A stretch of DNA of 64,000 bases from Serratia proteamaculans_D (GTDB taxonomy: Bacteria; Pseudomonadota; Gammaproteobacteria; Enterobacterales; Enterobacteriaceae), in assembly GCF_049959315.1 (NCBI RefSeq), contig NZ_CP188201.1; one strand, 5' to 3'. This document shows, in pieces, positions 52,354 to 60,553 of this stretch (within the stretch, counting starts at the first letter, position 1; each line of letters begins with the position of its first letter). The notes beneath the pieces were generated by a model. That model was not told the DNA's origin. It saw only the letters and a list, made by a program, of their open reading frames with translations, and made no database searches. A program made the translations under genes and the position numbers.

Positions 52354-53514
52354 ATGAAAGTAAACTTAACAGGTGCAATTGGTGGAGAAAATTTTGGGGA
52401 TGAGTTCATATTAAATGCGTGTATGGAGGAGTATTTAAAACTGTTCCCTTGTGATTTTATCTTTAGTGGTTTTGCAAAAAATGTAGTCTTGAGGAAAGGT
52501 GAGATTGTAACTAGCAATGATATTAATTTCTTTGACTGTATGAGTGAACTCCAGACGTTAAAAAAAGAAAAAGGAGTCATTACAGATAAAGATGTCTTTA
52601 CTATTTTTGATAGATATTCAAAATCAGACATTGTTCATTTAATTGGAGGGGGATATGTAAATAATCTATGGCCTTCAAATTATGCTTTGGTAGCTATTGC
52701 TTACTTGTATGGCATTCACTGTAGTGTACCTGTCGTTGGTACTGGCCTTGGGTTGTATCCTGCTGAAATTAATCAAGAATTAGTTGAGTTGTTTCAAAAT
52801 TTTGATTTTATTGATGTCAGAGACGAATACTCACACAAGCTAATTCCATCTTCTATATATACAGGGGATGATGCTCTTTTGAAATTTAATGATTTTAGTT
52901 GTGTGATAAAAAATAGTGAAAAACCTTTCTTAGCGATATCTATACAAAACCATCTTTTTGATGGTGAAGATATCATTGATTATATTTTTTCTAAAGAATT
53001 TCTTAGGCATTTTATCTCTAATGGAATTAATGATATTATAGTTATTGAAGCCGCACCTGAGGATAATGTTAAATTTAGTAGGGGAAATTTACAGAATGCA
53101 ACGGAACTTGCTTTTGATATTAAGTTTATAACTGGAAATGAATTAATTGAAAACGGGATCCCCTATCATCCTAATAGTAAGGTGATTTCATCCCGTTATC
53201 ACATAAATTTACTTTACACCATGCTTGGTTTAGAAGGTGTAGCAATAATTGACAATGATTATTATGAAAATAAACATAATTCAATTGTAAGTGTTGGAGG
53301 TAAATGGCCGATCTTTAATAAAGAGGATTTCCTGAGTAAAATAAATATCAATGCTCTTTTCAATGGTGATTATATTGCTGATTTTGATACCTTAATGAAA
53401 TTTCATAAAGAAAAGAAAGTGTTATTCGAAAGAATAAAGACTCTCCACTCAGGGAAACATAAAAAAATTGCTACCGAAGTAGCAATTAGCATTGTCAATG
53501 ACTATCTTTATTAA
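52354..53514 (+). CDS. Polysaccharide pyruvyltransferase-family protein
   Basis: 386 residues after a GGGGG ribosome-binding site. Segments typical of the family are present: GGENFGDEFILNA at the start, HLIGGGYVNNLW near residue 95, PVVGTGLGLYP near 130, VRDEYSHKLIP near 155, and the C-terminal SSRYHINLLYTMLGLEGVAI. Such enzymes add ketal-linked pyruvate to surface polysaccharides; some members instead modify glycan in other ways. Very AT-rich codon use sets it apart from ushA. It converges on the glycosyltransferase pair, ending 6 bp from the next stop. Confidence 0.8.
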   Translation: MKVNLTGAIGGENFGDEFILNACMEEYLKLFPCDFIFSGFAKNVVLRKGEIVTSNDINFFDCMSELQTLKKEKGVITDKDVFTIFDRYSKSDIVHLIGGGYVNNLWPSNYALVAIAYLYGIHCSVPVVGTGLGLYPAEINQELVELFQNFDFIDVRDEYSHKLIPSSIYTGDDALLKFNDFSCVIKNSEKPFLAISIQNHLFDGEDIIDYIFSKEFLRHFISNGINDIIVIEAAPEDNVKFSRGNLQNATELAFDIKFITGNELIENGIPYHPNSKVISSRYHINLLYTMLGLEGVAIIDNDYYENKHNSIVSVGGKWPIFNKEDFLSKININALFNGDYIADFDTLMKFHKEKKVLFERIKTLHSGKHKKIATEVAISIVNDYLY

Positions 53515-53520
53515 GAGGGA

Positions 53521-54999
53521 TTAGTTTTCAGTAGCCATTAATGAGGTCGATTTCAACCGGCTATTCCAGCCATCGTGAACTTCATACTCTGAATATCGTT
53601 CATTAATTCCATTGATGGCTTTCTCTAAGTAATCCTGACGCAAATGTTCATCCAATCGACTCAATACCCAATCATGGGTACCTATCTCAACTTGTCTCAT
53701 TTGTTTCATTATGGCCATTGAAGCCCAAGGGCGAACTTGCTTAAACAACCAAGAAAATATTTCGAAATGTATAAAGAGCCTTTCATCTGTGGCTCCAACA
53801 TCTTGGCCTGGCCTATTGAGTCGGTAAGCATAGTAGCAGTCAGGAATAACGCTAATCCTTTTAGCTCTCGACATTGTCAGGAATGCAAATGGAAGATCAT
53901 CGTGTCTTCTAATATGTTCTGGGAATTCAATGCGATGTTCATTGAGGAAACTCTTCTTATAAATTCTTCTCCAGATGGAGGGCATAAGAGTAAGATACTC
54001 AAGCGTATCTTTGACCAGGCCGGAGGTACCGTTTTGGCCATCAGCTCCCCATGCGGTAGAGTGGAATATCTTGGTTTCACTACTATAAAATTCATAAAAT
54101 CCGCATTGGGAAATATCTGAGTTATGCAATGCTGCGGATTCATATAAATCCTCGTACATTTGTTTCTCTACCCAGTCATCACCATCAACGAAAGCAACAA
54201 ATTCCCCTTTAGCTTCTTTAAGGCCCGCAAGTCTTGCTGAAGCACAGCCACCATTTTCTTTATGTATCACTTTTATAATGTCTGGGAACCTCTTTTCCCA
54301 TTCATCGGCCTTTTTCCCTGTACCATCAACGGAACCATCATCCACTATTAATATTTCAATGTTTTGAAGTGTTTGCTGTGCAATCGAACCAATACATTCA
54401 TCAAGATACTGTTCAACGCCGTATGCGGCTACTACAACCGAGACTTCTGGTTGAGGGGTTGTTTTTCGCAGTCCAGAGATATGGTATTTTTGGCCTTTAA
54501 CTCTAAAAAAGAAGTTATTTGATTTTAATCTGCATTCTCTATACAGATTAATAGGCTTGCATTGAGTTTCATCAATCTCCCCGCAAACTGTACCTACTGA
54601 ATACATATCAAGTAAAGATAGTACAGAGTTATAATCGAAGTGGCTTCTATCAACTCTAACCAGATCGATACTCTGAGGTGGTTTTTTGGAGAAGAAGTCA
54701 TCAAAAGATTCATATGAGAATATGTTTTCAAACGGCAGGGTATTTAATATTTCTCTTTTTTTATTGTTTTTTTCGATAACGTGAATTTCAGTATTTTTAT
54801 TTTCATGGGCAGATAAGATGATTTCCAGGCCTGAGCGAGAACCAATAAAAAGCACGCAGTCCTTATAAATCAGATGGTTGCAAGACTTCCCGTAATGGGA
54901 GCTCTTAATCATATGATAGTCATCAGCAGTAATTTTGCTATCAAGAATCATCTCGCCGAATGTGTTTAATATTTCTTCAAAATCCATAAATTTTAACAT
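53521..54999 (-). CDS. Family 2 glycosyltransferase with extra N-terminal Rossmann-like domain
   Basis: 492 residues from the ATG at 54999, one base after the stop of the upstream gene and following AGGGGAATAAC, so coupled to it. Residues 1-175 carry VLFIGSRSGLEIILSA, IHVIEKNNKKREI and IDLVRVDRSHFD, like a degenerate FkbM-type methyltransferase fold. The GT-A domain follows (about 184-400) with VSVVVAAYGVEQYLDECIGS, IVDDGSVDGTG, the DXD-like FVDGDDWVE and RRHDDLPF. It should transfer a sugar in surface glycan assembly; donor and acceptor are unknown. It is AT-rich and probably acquired by transfer. Confidence 0.82.
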   Translation of the reverse strand: MLKFMDFEEILNTFGEMILDSKITADDYHMIKSSHYGKSCNHLIYKDCVLFIGSRSGLEIILSAHENKNTEIHVIEKNNKKREILNTLPFENIFSYESFDDFFSKKPPQSIDLVRVDRSHFDYNSVLSLLDMYSVGTVCGEIDETQCKPINLYRECRLKSNNFFFRVKGQKYHISGLRKTTPQPEVSVVVAAYGVEQYLDECIGSIAQQTLQNIEILIVDDGSVDGTGKKADEWEKRFPDIIKVIHKENGGCASARLAGLKEAKGEFVAFVDGDDWVEKQMYEDLYESAALHNSDISQCGFYEFYSSETKIFHSTAWGADGQNGTSGLVKDTLEYLTLMPSIWRRIYKKSFLNEHRIEFPEHIRRHDDLPFAFLTMSRAKRISVIPDCYYAYRLNRPGQDVGATDERLFIHFEIFSWLFKQVRPWASMAIMKQMRQVEIGTHDWVLSRLDEHLRQDYLEKAINGINERYSEYEVHDGWNSRLKSTSLMATEN

Positions 55000-55000
55000 G

Positions 55001-56248
55001 TTATTCCCCTCTGCCAATTGCTGTTTTAATTTTGCCTTTAAGTTTTGAAAGAGTAATATTACCTCTTAACAGAGAGTCGATTTTTGAGTTGATAACATTA
55101 AATCTATCATGGGCCCAACCATCACGTTGTTGTGAAATGAGTTGTTCAAGCTTATCATTAATTACATTTAAATTAACTTGAGTATTGCCACTGGCGTTTT
55201 TCTCTGTTGTTATGTGAGGGAATCCACCTTCAGCTGCTGTATACAATACATTTTTATCATTATTAATGTATGCGAGGCAGATGTTATATTCCCAGTCGCT
55301 ATGACAGTACTCTTTCATGTACGTTGATATTATTTCCTTGGGGAGACGGTTGAATATATTTATCGATCGGTCTACAAAGTTTTTCTTGTCTTCATATGCG
55401 CAGTTTTCGCTACACCATACGGTCATTCTTAACAACAACCCGGTTAGATTAGCCCAAACATAATTAGATACTTCTTTATTGTCATACTCAGTGATGACCA
55501 GTTCTAAAATATGAAGTATATCTTCTCTTTTTTTTCCGAACGTTCCTGTTGTTTGCCCACTTCGGTTTACTCTGTACATTAAGAGCGTTTTGTTTAAAAG
55601 TGCAATTTTTTTTGCTTTTAATATACATTGCGTATGAGTTAAAACGTCCTCAAAGAATAGTCCTTCAGGGAATGTTAATGAGTTACCCACAAAAAAATCA
55701 CGACGAAATACTTTGACTACAGCACTTGGTTCTAGGCGTGCTATTCTTGGTTCTTGATGTGCCGTCAGTATTTTTAACTCAGAGCCACCCATGATTTTTT
55801 CCCAAACATAGTAGTCAGGGAACTCATATGTCTCTTGTGTTTTGTGGTCGAATGAGACACCTCTGGAAACAGTAAAGTCCACATTATGTGTTTTCATTAT
55901 GCTGAGGATTTCATTGTATAACGAGGAAATCGCTATATCATCACTATCAAAGAAGGTAATAAATTCGCCTTTGGACTCTTTGACTCCCAGATTTCTTGTA
56001 ATTGACGGCCCTTCATTTTCTTTGCTGAAAACACGGCAGGTAACCTTAGTATTACTCTCAACCCATTCCTTGGCTTTATTTAGAGTGTTATCTGTGCTGC
56101 CATCATCGATAAGTAGTAACTCTATATTAAAATCTGTTACACCCTTCATAGAATTCAGGGTTTCAATGATATAGTCTTCAACATTATACATTGGTATAAT
56201 AATTGACAGGTCAATGGGTTCGTTATTCATTGTGGATATGATTTCCAT
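55001..56248 (-). CDS. Family 2 glycosyltransferase
   Basis: 415 residues from the ATG at 56248, chosen because TTAGGAAAAAAA precedes it and the GT-A fold starts soon after; an in-frame ATG at 56320 would add 24 residues. The GT-A domain shows LSIIIPMYNVEDYI, LLIDDGSTDNT, FITFFDSDDIAIS and FEDVLTHTQC. The C-terminal 100 residues are helical (DKLEQLISQQRDGWAHDRFN). It lies in an operon with the next glycosyltransferase. Likely cytosolic or membrane-associated; the glycan is unknown. Confidence 0.82.
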   Translation of the reverse strand: MEIISTMNNEPIDLSIIIPMYNVEDYIIETLNSMKGVTDFNIELLLIDDGSTDNTLNKAKEWVESNTKVTCRVFSKENEGPSITRNLGVKESKGEFITFFDSDDIAISSLYNEILSIMKTHNVDFTVSRGVSFDHKTQETYEFPDYYVWEKIMGGSELKILTAHQEPRIARLEPSAVVKVFRRDFFVGNSLTFPEGLFFEDVLTHTQCILKAKKIALLNKTLLMYRVNRSGQTTGTFGKKREDILHILELVITEYDNKEVSNYVWANLTGLLLRMTVWCSENCAYEDKKNFVDRSINIFNRLPKEIISTYMKEYCHSDWEYNICLAYINNDKNVLYTAAEGGFPHITTEKNASGNTQVNLNVINDKLEQLISQQRDGWAHDRFNVINSKIDSLLRGNITLSKLKGKIKTAIGRGE

Positions 56249-56337
56249 TTTTTTTCCTAAAAGGTGCTGCAATATACCAAAATTGCATATGTTTAATGAT
56301 GGCTTTTCTGAGGCTGACATCTTTTCACGATTTGATC

Positions 56338-56499
56338 TCAGTATAGCATTGCCTGCACCTTGAGGTTGTTAATGTGGTTATATGGCTCTCGTTGCTCAAT
56401 ATATTGATTATATATATCAGCCAGAAACATGAACTTTTCACTGTTGTCGTCAAGTTTCTCATCGTTGGGTTGACATCCTTGCCATGGTTCTCGATTGGG
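56338..56499 (-). pseudogene. 3' remnant of an unknown gene at the island edge
   Basis: A minus-strand frame of about 53 codons ends in TGA at 56338, ahead of the glycosyltransferase pair. It reads TPNREPWQGCQPNDEKLDD, then KFMFLADIYNQYIEQ and PYNHINNLKVQAMLY. The composition looks like genuine protein, but there is no start codon, and a TGA bounds it near 56500, close to the ybaK end. It may be the C-terminus of a deleted gene of the same operon, perhaps another glycosyltransferase. Confidence 0.4.
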
Positions 56500-56553
56500 T
56501 GTAAGGCGTAACTCTCAAAAGTATCACTAGTATTTCATATGGTGCAAACCCTT

Positions 56554-57033
56554 TCAATCGCGTTTGGCGATATCGGCGAAGCTTCCGGTCAGCAGTCGGC
56601 AAAGATCTTCTGCCGCCAACTCAATGTCCAACCCGCGTTTGCCGCCGGAGACGTAAATGGTGGCGAACTGCTGTGCCGGGCTGTCAATCACCGTAGGCAG
56701 GCGTTTTTTTTGCCCCAGCGGGCTGATGCCGCCCACCAGATAACCGGTGATGCGCTGTGCCAGCAGCGGATCGGCCATTTCGGCCTTTTTAGCCCCCAGT
56801 GCGCGGGCGACCTTTTTCAAATCCAATTGGCTGGCAACCGGCGTGACGGCTACTGCCAGATGCTTGGCATCACCATTCAGTGCCACCAGCAGCGTTTTAT
56901 AGACGCGGTCGGCATCCAGTCCAAGTTTCTTCACCGCTTCATCACCGAAATTGGTTTCGGCACTGTCGTGATGATAGGGATGAAGGGTAAAAGCGACTTT
57001 TTGTTTCTCTAGCAGGATCACTGCGGGCGTCAT
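56554..57033 (-). CDS. ybaK: Cys-tRNA(Pro) deacylase YbaK
   Basis: 159 residues from MTPAVILLEKQKVAFTLHPY, the E. coli YbaK length; an upstream in-frame start is not supported. Conserved segments are NFGDEAVKKLGLD, VYKTLLVALNGD and GGISPLGQKKRLPTVID. It hydrolyses mischarged Cys-tRNA(Pro) in trans, complementing prolyl-tRNA synthetase editing. AGGAAAACCC precedes the ATG. Confidence 0.95.
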   Translation of the reverse strand: MTPAVILLEKQKVAFTLHPYHHDSAETNFGDEAVKKLGLDADRVYKTLLVALNGDAKHLAVAVTPVASQLDLKKVARALGAKKAEMADPLLAQRITGYLVGGISPLGQKKRLPTVIDSPAQQFATIYVSGGKRGLDIELAAEDLCRLLTGSFADIAKRD

Positions 57034-57172
57034 GGGTTTTCCTATTTCTCCCGGCGCACAAGGGTGCAACGGGATGCAACAAAATTACAAAAATATAACG
57101 GTAACAGCAACCTGAGCAACGGCAGCGTAAAGCGGGTTGCCAAGATGTTCACTCGGTTGCTACCCTGTGTAC

Positions 57173-57260
57173 TGTAACCGTTAACACGGTTGCTATGCGT
57201 ATAACTACAATACAAGAAATTCCTCTTTGACTGGCCAGTAGCGATATTGGCCACTTTTTT
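57173..57260 (+). ncRNA. chiX: Small regulatory RNA ChiX
   Basis: The 3' half GAAATTCCTCTTTGAC followed by the stem TGGCCAGTAGCGATATTGGC and CACTTTTTT matches E. coli ChiX, including its pairing region and terminator. The gene lies between ybaK and ybaP, as in E. coli. A 5' hairpin AACCG / CGGTT at about 57176-57191 replaces the E. coli one. ChiX silences chitoporin expression through Hfq until chitosugars induce a decoy RNA. Its terminator T run reaches the ybaP stop codon. The 5' end is approximate. Confidence 0.87.
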
Positions 57261-58062
57261 ACTGCCCCTGCAGCATTGCCGGCAGATTATCCTCGCCGTA
57301 CAGATGCAGCGCACCCACCGCTACCACGTAGTTGCCGGCCGGTAACGCCTCGAGTTTTTGTTGCCAGTCGCGGTTGCGCTGATGCATCAGCACGTCGTAA
57401 AGATCGGCACTGAAAGTGGCGGGTAGGGTTTCCAGCATACCGCTGGGTTTCGCGTCCAGCCACCAGCTCACCATGGTTTGCAGCAGTCGTGCGTTGGTAT
57501 GCCAGTGTTCCAGCGTATCACGCAACAGGGCCATACCCCCTTCAGGTAACTGCTCCAGCATCGCCATTTGCTGCTGCGCCCCTTCCAGCTCGATCACCTT
57601 TTTATGCTGTGCTCTGGCAGCTTGCAGCAGTTGATAATCCACTCCGTATTCGGCGCGCAACCCCAAACGCTGAGCCTGGCGGGCCTGCATCATTAGTGCC
57701 ACCTGCCAGCCGGGCAGGGTTGAAAAGGTTTCTGCATCGGTGCCCAGTTCCTGACACAGCGTCAGTAACTGCTGAAACTCGGGTTCAGAGAGGCGTTGAT
57801 CAAGTTCTGCTTGCTGTTCGATATGGTCAAACGGCGAGGCGGAGTCGGTAATATCGGCTTCAACAATCAAGGCATCTGCCTGCTTCAGGCGCGCAGCCAG
57901 TTTAGCCGGCAGCGGCGACATATCTACCGTACCCATATGAATGCTGCCGACCAGATGGAACTGACGATCGCCAGGCAGTCGAATATCCAGTGCCGGATAG
58001 GCGTAGGTCATGGGGGAGATCAGACCGAGAAAGGCGGCGATGCGGCGTAACAGTTGACCCAT
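57259..58062 (-). CDS. ybaP: TraB/GumN-family protein YbaP
   Basis: 267 residues from MGQLLRRIAAFLGLI, which aligns with the E. coli YbaP start; an in-frame ATG 60 bp upstream also has a GGGG sequence before it. TraB-family motifs are HLVGSIHMGTVDMSPLP near residue 35 and VVAVGALHLYGEDNLP at the C-terminus. The family is related to Tiki-type metalloproteases, with possible metal-binding His and Glu residues in these motifs. An N-terminal hydrophobic segment suggests a membrane anchor. The function is unknown. Confidence 0.9.
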   Translation of the reverse strand: MGQLLRRIAAFLGLISPMTYAYPALDIRLPGDRQFHLVGSIHMGTVDMSPLPAKLAARLKQADALIVEADITDSASPFDHIEQQAELDQRLSEPEFQQLLTLCQELGTDAETFSTLPGWQVALMMQARQAQRLGLRAEYGVDYQLLQAARAQHKKVIELEGAQQQMAMLEQLPEGGMALLRDTLEHWHTNARLLQTMVSWWLDAKPSGMLETLPATFSADLYDVLMHQRNRDWQQKLEALPAGNYVVAVGALHLYGEDNLPAMLQGQ

Positions 58063-58186
58063 ACAGCGTGGCTCCTGAATAACTTGTTCGCCTTTCAGCT
58101 TGAAAGGTGAGGGGCGTAACATTTACCCCATGCTAAACGCTATCAGGCAGACAAGAAAGTCTGAACAGTGAAGGAATTATCCCAAA

Positions 58187-58211
58187 GAAAAAAGGCGCAT
58201 TGATGTGCGCC
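58187..58211 (-). terminator. Intrinsic terminator of copZ
   Basis: The stem GGCGCA / TGCGCC with a 6-base loop, followed on the minus strand by a TTTTTT run, lies about 30 bp beyond the copZ stop. Confidence 0.78.
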
Positions 58212-58239
58212 CCGTGGTATTGGTTCAGTCTATTAGGGG

Positions 58240-58440
58240 TTAGGCAAGGGTGGCTTGATAACCGGCCTGTTCCACCGCGTTAATCAGCGTTTGTGGCGCG
58301 ACATCGCCGGTCACTTTGGCGTTATCAAGGGCGACTTCCACGGCGGTAACGCCAGGCACGGCTTCTAAAGCTTTACGTGTGCTGCCAACACAATGCATGC
58401 AGGTCAGCCCCTGCAATGCCAGTACGGTAACTTGTGACAT
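58240..58440 (-). CDS. copZ: Stand-alone copper chaperone (HMA domain)
   Basis: 66 residues forming one heavy-metal-associated domain. The copper ligands are in GLTCMHC (Cys14 and Cys17). It resembles the N-terminal metal-binding domain of the copper ATPase CopA. In E. coli a similar chaperone is produced from copA by frameshifting; here it is a separate gene at the place where copA would stand, and no ATPase follows. A CueR-type promoter drives it, divergent from cueR. It should bind Cu(I) in the cytosol. Confidence 0.9.
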   Translation of the reverse strand: MSQVTVLALQGLTCMHCVGSTRKALEAVPGVTAVEVALDNAKVTGDVAPQTLINAVEQAGYQATLA

Positions 58441-58505
58441 GGTTCGATTCCTCTCAAGGGCGGTGTTTAAAGGTTGACCGCTTTACCTGTTTTCACTAAG
58501 AATAA

Positions 58506-58536
58506 AGGATAAACCTTCCAGCAAGGGGAAGGTCAA
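58506..58536 (-). promoter_or_regulatory. CueR-controlled promoter of copZ
   Basis: On the minus strand -35 TTGACC and -10 TATCCT are 19 bases apart, the over-long spacer typical of MerR-family promoters. Between them lies the palindrome ACCTTCC-N8-GAAGGT (58513-58533 on the plus strand), nearly identical to the E. coli copA operator. CueR bound with Cu(I) should twist and activate it. Confidence 0.9.
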
Positions 58537-58545
58537 GGAGTGAAA

Positions 58546-58947
58546 ATGAATATCAGCGATGTAGCGAAAAAAACCGGTTTAACCAGCAAGGCGATTCGCT
58601 TTTATGAAGAGAAAGGGCTGGTGACTGCGCCAATCCGTACCGACAACGGCTATCGCAGCTACAGCCCGAAGCACATCGAAGAACTGACGCTGCTGCGCCA
58701 GGCACGCCAGGTAGGGTTCAATCTGGATGAATGCGGTGAGCTGGTAGCGTTGTTTAACGATCCGGCCCGTCACAGCGCCGATGTGAAAGCGCGCACGCTG
58801 CAAAAAGTGGCGGACATTGAAAAGCACATCACCGAACTCGATGAGATGCGCCAGCGTTTACTGGCGCTGGCGGATCAGTGCCCGGGTGATGACGGAGCCG
58901 AGTGCCCAATCATTAATAACCTGGCGGGCTGTTGCCATAACCATTAA
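58546..58947 (+). CDS. cueR: MerR-family copper-responsive activator CueR
   Basis: 133 residues from the ATG at 58546 (an upstream GTG is in frame). The N-terminal winged helix MNISDVAKKTGLTSKAIRFY matches E. coli CueR. The Cu(I) ligands C112 and C120 are conserved in CPGDDGAECPI, and the tail CCHNH is similar. It activates copper efflux genes at very low free Cu(I). It is divergent from copZ and convergent with ybbJ. Confidence 0.96.
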   Translation: MNISDVAKKTGLTSKAIRFYEEKGLVTAPIRTDNGYRSYSPKHIEELTLLRQARQVGFNLDECGELVALFNDPARHSADVKARTLQKVADIEKHITELDEMRQRLLALADQCPGDDGAECPIINNLAGCCHNH

Positions 58948-59405
58948 CGGGTAATGGCGCGGATCACCAGAGTGATACCTTCGACGGCGATGACTTCTAC
59001 CTCGGTGCCCACCGCCAGGTCTTCACTGGCCTGTGCGCGCCAGCTGCTGTCGCCGATGTTAATGCGGCCCATGCCGTTGTGCATGGGTTCGGTCAGCGTA
59101 GCGCGGGTGCCAATCAACTGACGATTGCGTTGGTTAAGCACCTGTGAACCGCTGGTAGCCGCAGCCGGGCGCTGGCGCAGCCAGTACCACCACAGGTAGG
59201 CCACCACCACGGTCAGCACGGCAAAAATCACCCCCTGCCACTCCCAGGCCAGCTGCGGCAGCAGCCAGACGATGGCGCCGACCACTACCGCCGATACGCC
59301 ACTCCACACCAGGTAGCCACTGGCACCGAGCATTTCTGCCGCCAGCAGCAGCCCGCCGAGGGAAAGCCAAAACCAGTGCGGGTTTGCTGCAATTTGTTCG
59401 AGCAT
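58944..59405 (-). CDS. ybbJ: NfeD-family membrane protein YbbJ
   Basis: 153 residues. Two or three transmembrane helices (about 10-75) precede a C-terminal OB-fold NfeD domain (GTRATLTEPMHNGMGRINIGD). NfeD proteins partner SPFH-domain proteins; here the start lies 2 bp after the qmcA stop, as in the E. coli qmcA-ybbJ operon. Its 3' end overlaps that of cueR by 4 bp. It probably acts in membrane protein quality control or microdomain organisation. Confidence 0.93.
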   Translation of the reverse strand: MLEQIAANPHWFWLSLGGLLLAAEMLGASGYLVWSGVSAVVVGAIVWLLPQLAWEWQGVIFAVLTVVVAYLWWYWLRQRPAAATSGSQVLNQRNRQLIGTRATLTEPMHNGMGRINIGDSSWRAQASEDLAVGTEVEVIAVEGITLVIRAITR

Positions 59406-59407
59406 GA

Positions 59408-60313
59408 TTACTTGCCTTTATTGTCTTTCAACAGTTCGGCAATGCCACCAATGGAACCTAGCAGGCTGCTGGCGTCCAGCGGCATCATGATGACTTTACT
59501 GTTGTTGGCAGAGCCGATTTTTTGCAGCGCATCGGTGTATTTCTGTGCCACAAAGTAGTTCACCGCCTGGATATTACCGCTGGCAATAGCGTCGGAAACC
59601 AGTTGAGTGGCTCGCGCTTCCGCTTCAGCAGCACGTTCACGGGCTTCTGCCTGCAGGAACGCCGACTGACGTTCACCTTCCGCCTTGAGGATTTGCGACT
59701 GTTTATCGCCTTCGGCACGCAGGATGGCGGCCTGACGCACACCTTCGGCCTCCAGAATATCCGCACGCTTGGTTCGCTCGGCCTTCATCTGGGCGTTCAT
59801 TGCCGAGACTAACTCTGCCGGTGGGCGTACGTCACGGATCTCGATACGGGTGATTTTAATGCCCCATGGATTGGTGGCTTCGTCGACGATATGCAGCAGG
59901 CGGCTGTTGATGCTGTCACGCTGCGAGAGAATTTCGTCCAGCTCCATGGAGCCGAGCACGGTACGGAAGTTGGTCATGGTCAGGTTGACGATCGCCAGTT
60001 CCAGGTTGCTGACCTCATAGGCGGCGCGCGCCGGATCGACGACCTGGATAAAACACACCGCATCGATGGCTACGTTGGCGTTGTCGCGCGAGATAATTTC
60101 CTGCGAAGGAATATCCAGAACTTGTTCCATCATATTGATTTTTCTGCCGATGCGGTCCATAAACGGCACTACCAGGTTAAGGCCGGGCATCAGCGTTTTG
60201 GTGTAGCGGCCGAAGCGTTCCACCGTCCATTGGAACCCCTGCGGAACAATTTTGACGCCGGCGAATACGATGATCAGCGCGACGACAATCACGATGGGAA
60301 TAAGGGTAAACAT
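59408..60313 (-). CDS. qmcA: SPFH/stomatin-family membrane protease modulator QmcA
   Basis: 301 residues from MFTLIPIVIVVALI, with AGGAGGTTTGCC before the ATG; open reading further upstream is spurious. One N-terminal transmembrane helix, an SPFH domain (about 25-190) and an Ala- and Glu-rich coiled coil (about 190-250, AEGERQSAFLQAEAREREAA-like) are visible. E. coli QmcA associates with FtsH-HflKC and assists membrane protein quality control. It is the first gene of an operon with ybbJ. Confidence 0.95.
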   Translation of the reverse strand: MFTLIPIVIVVALIIVFAGVKIVPQGFQWTVERFGRYTKTLMPGLNLVVPFMDRIGRKINMMEQVLDIPSQEIISRDNANVAIDAVCFIQVVDPARAAYEVSNLELAIVNLTMTNFRTVLGSMELDEILSQRDSINSRLLHIVDEATNPWGIKITRIEIRDVRPPAELVSAMNAQMKAERTKRADILEAEGVRQAAILRAEGDKQSQILKAEGERQSAFLQAEARERAAEAEARATQLVSDAIASGNIQAVNYFVAQKYTDALQKIGSANNSKVIMMPLDASSLLGSIGGIAELLKDNKGK

Positions 60314-60553
60314 GGCAAACCTCCTGTCAGACATATGTAAACAGATATTACGCCAGCTACAGGGCAAAGACTAATAAATCAGGGGCGTTGGGCCATTAAC
60401 ATTCCAAATTGGCATGTTTCCAATAATTTTAATTCATTTCATGACGTTGTCCGTCTTGGCTACAGTAAAAAGCATTGCCGCTTTTCACTTCGAATATTTG
60501 TCATTTTTATTTGCGACTATGCTTTTTGAAATGACATTTCTCCAAGGATTGTT

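Noticed and set aside
57042..57314. 90-codon minus-strand frame between ybaK and ybaP
   Set aside because: It lies opposite the ChiX RNA, has no family match and overlaps the ybaP 3' end.
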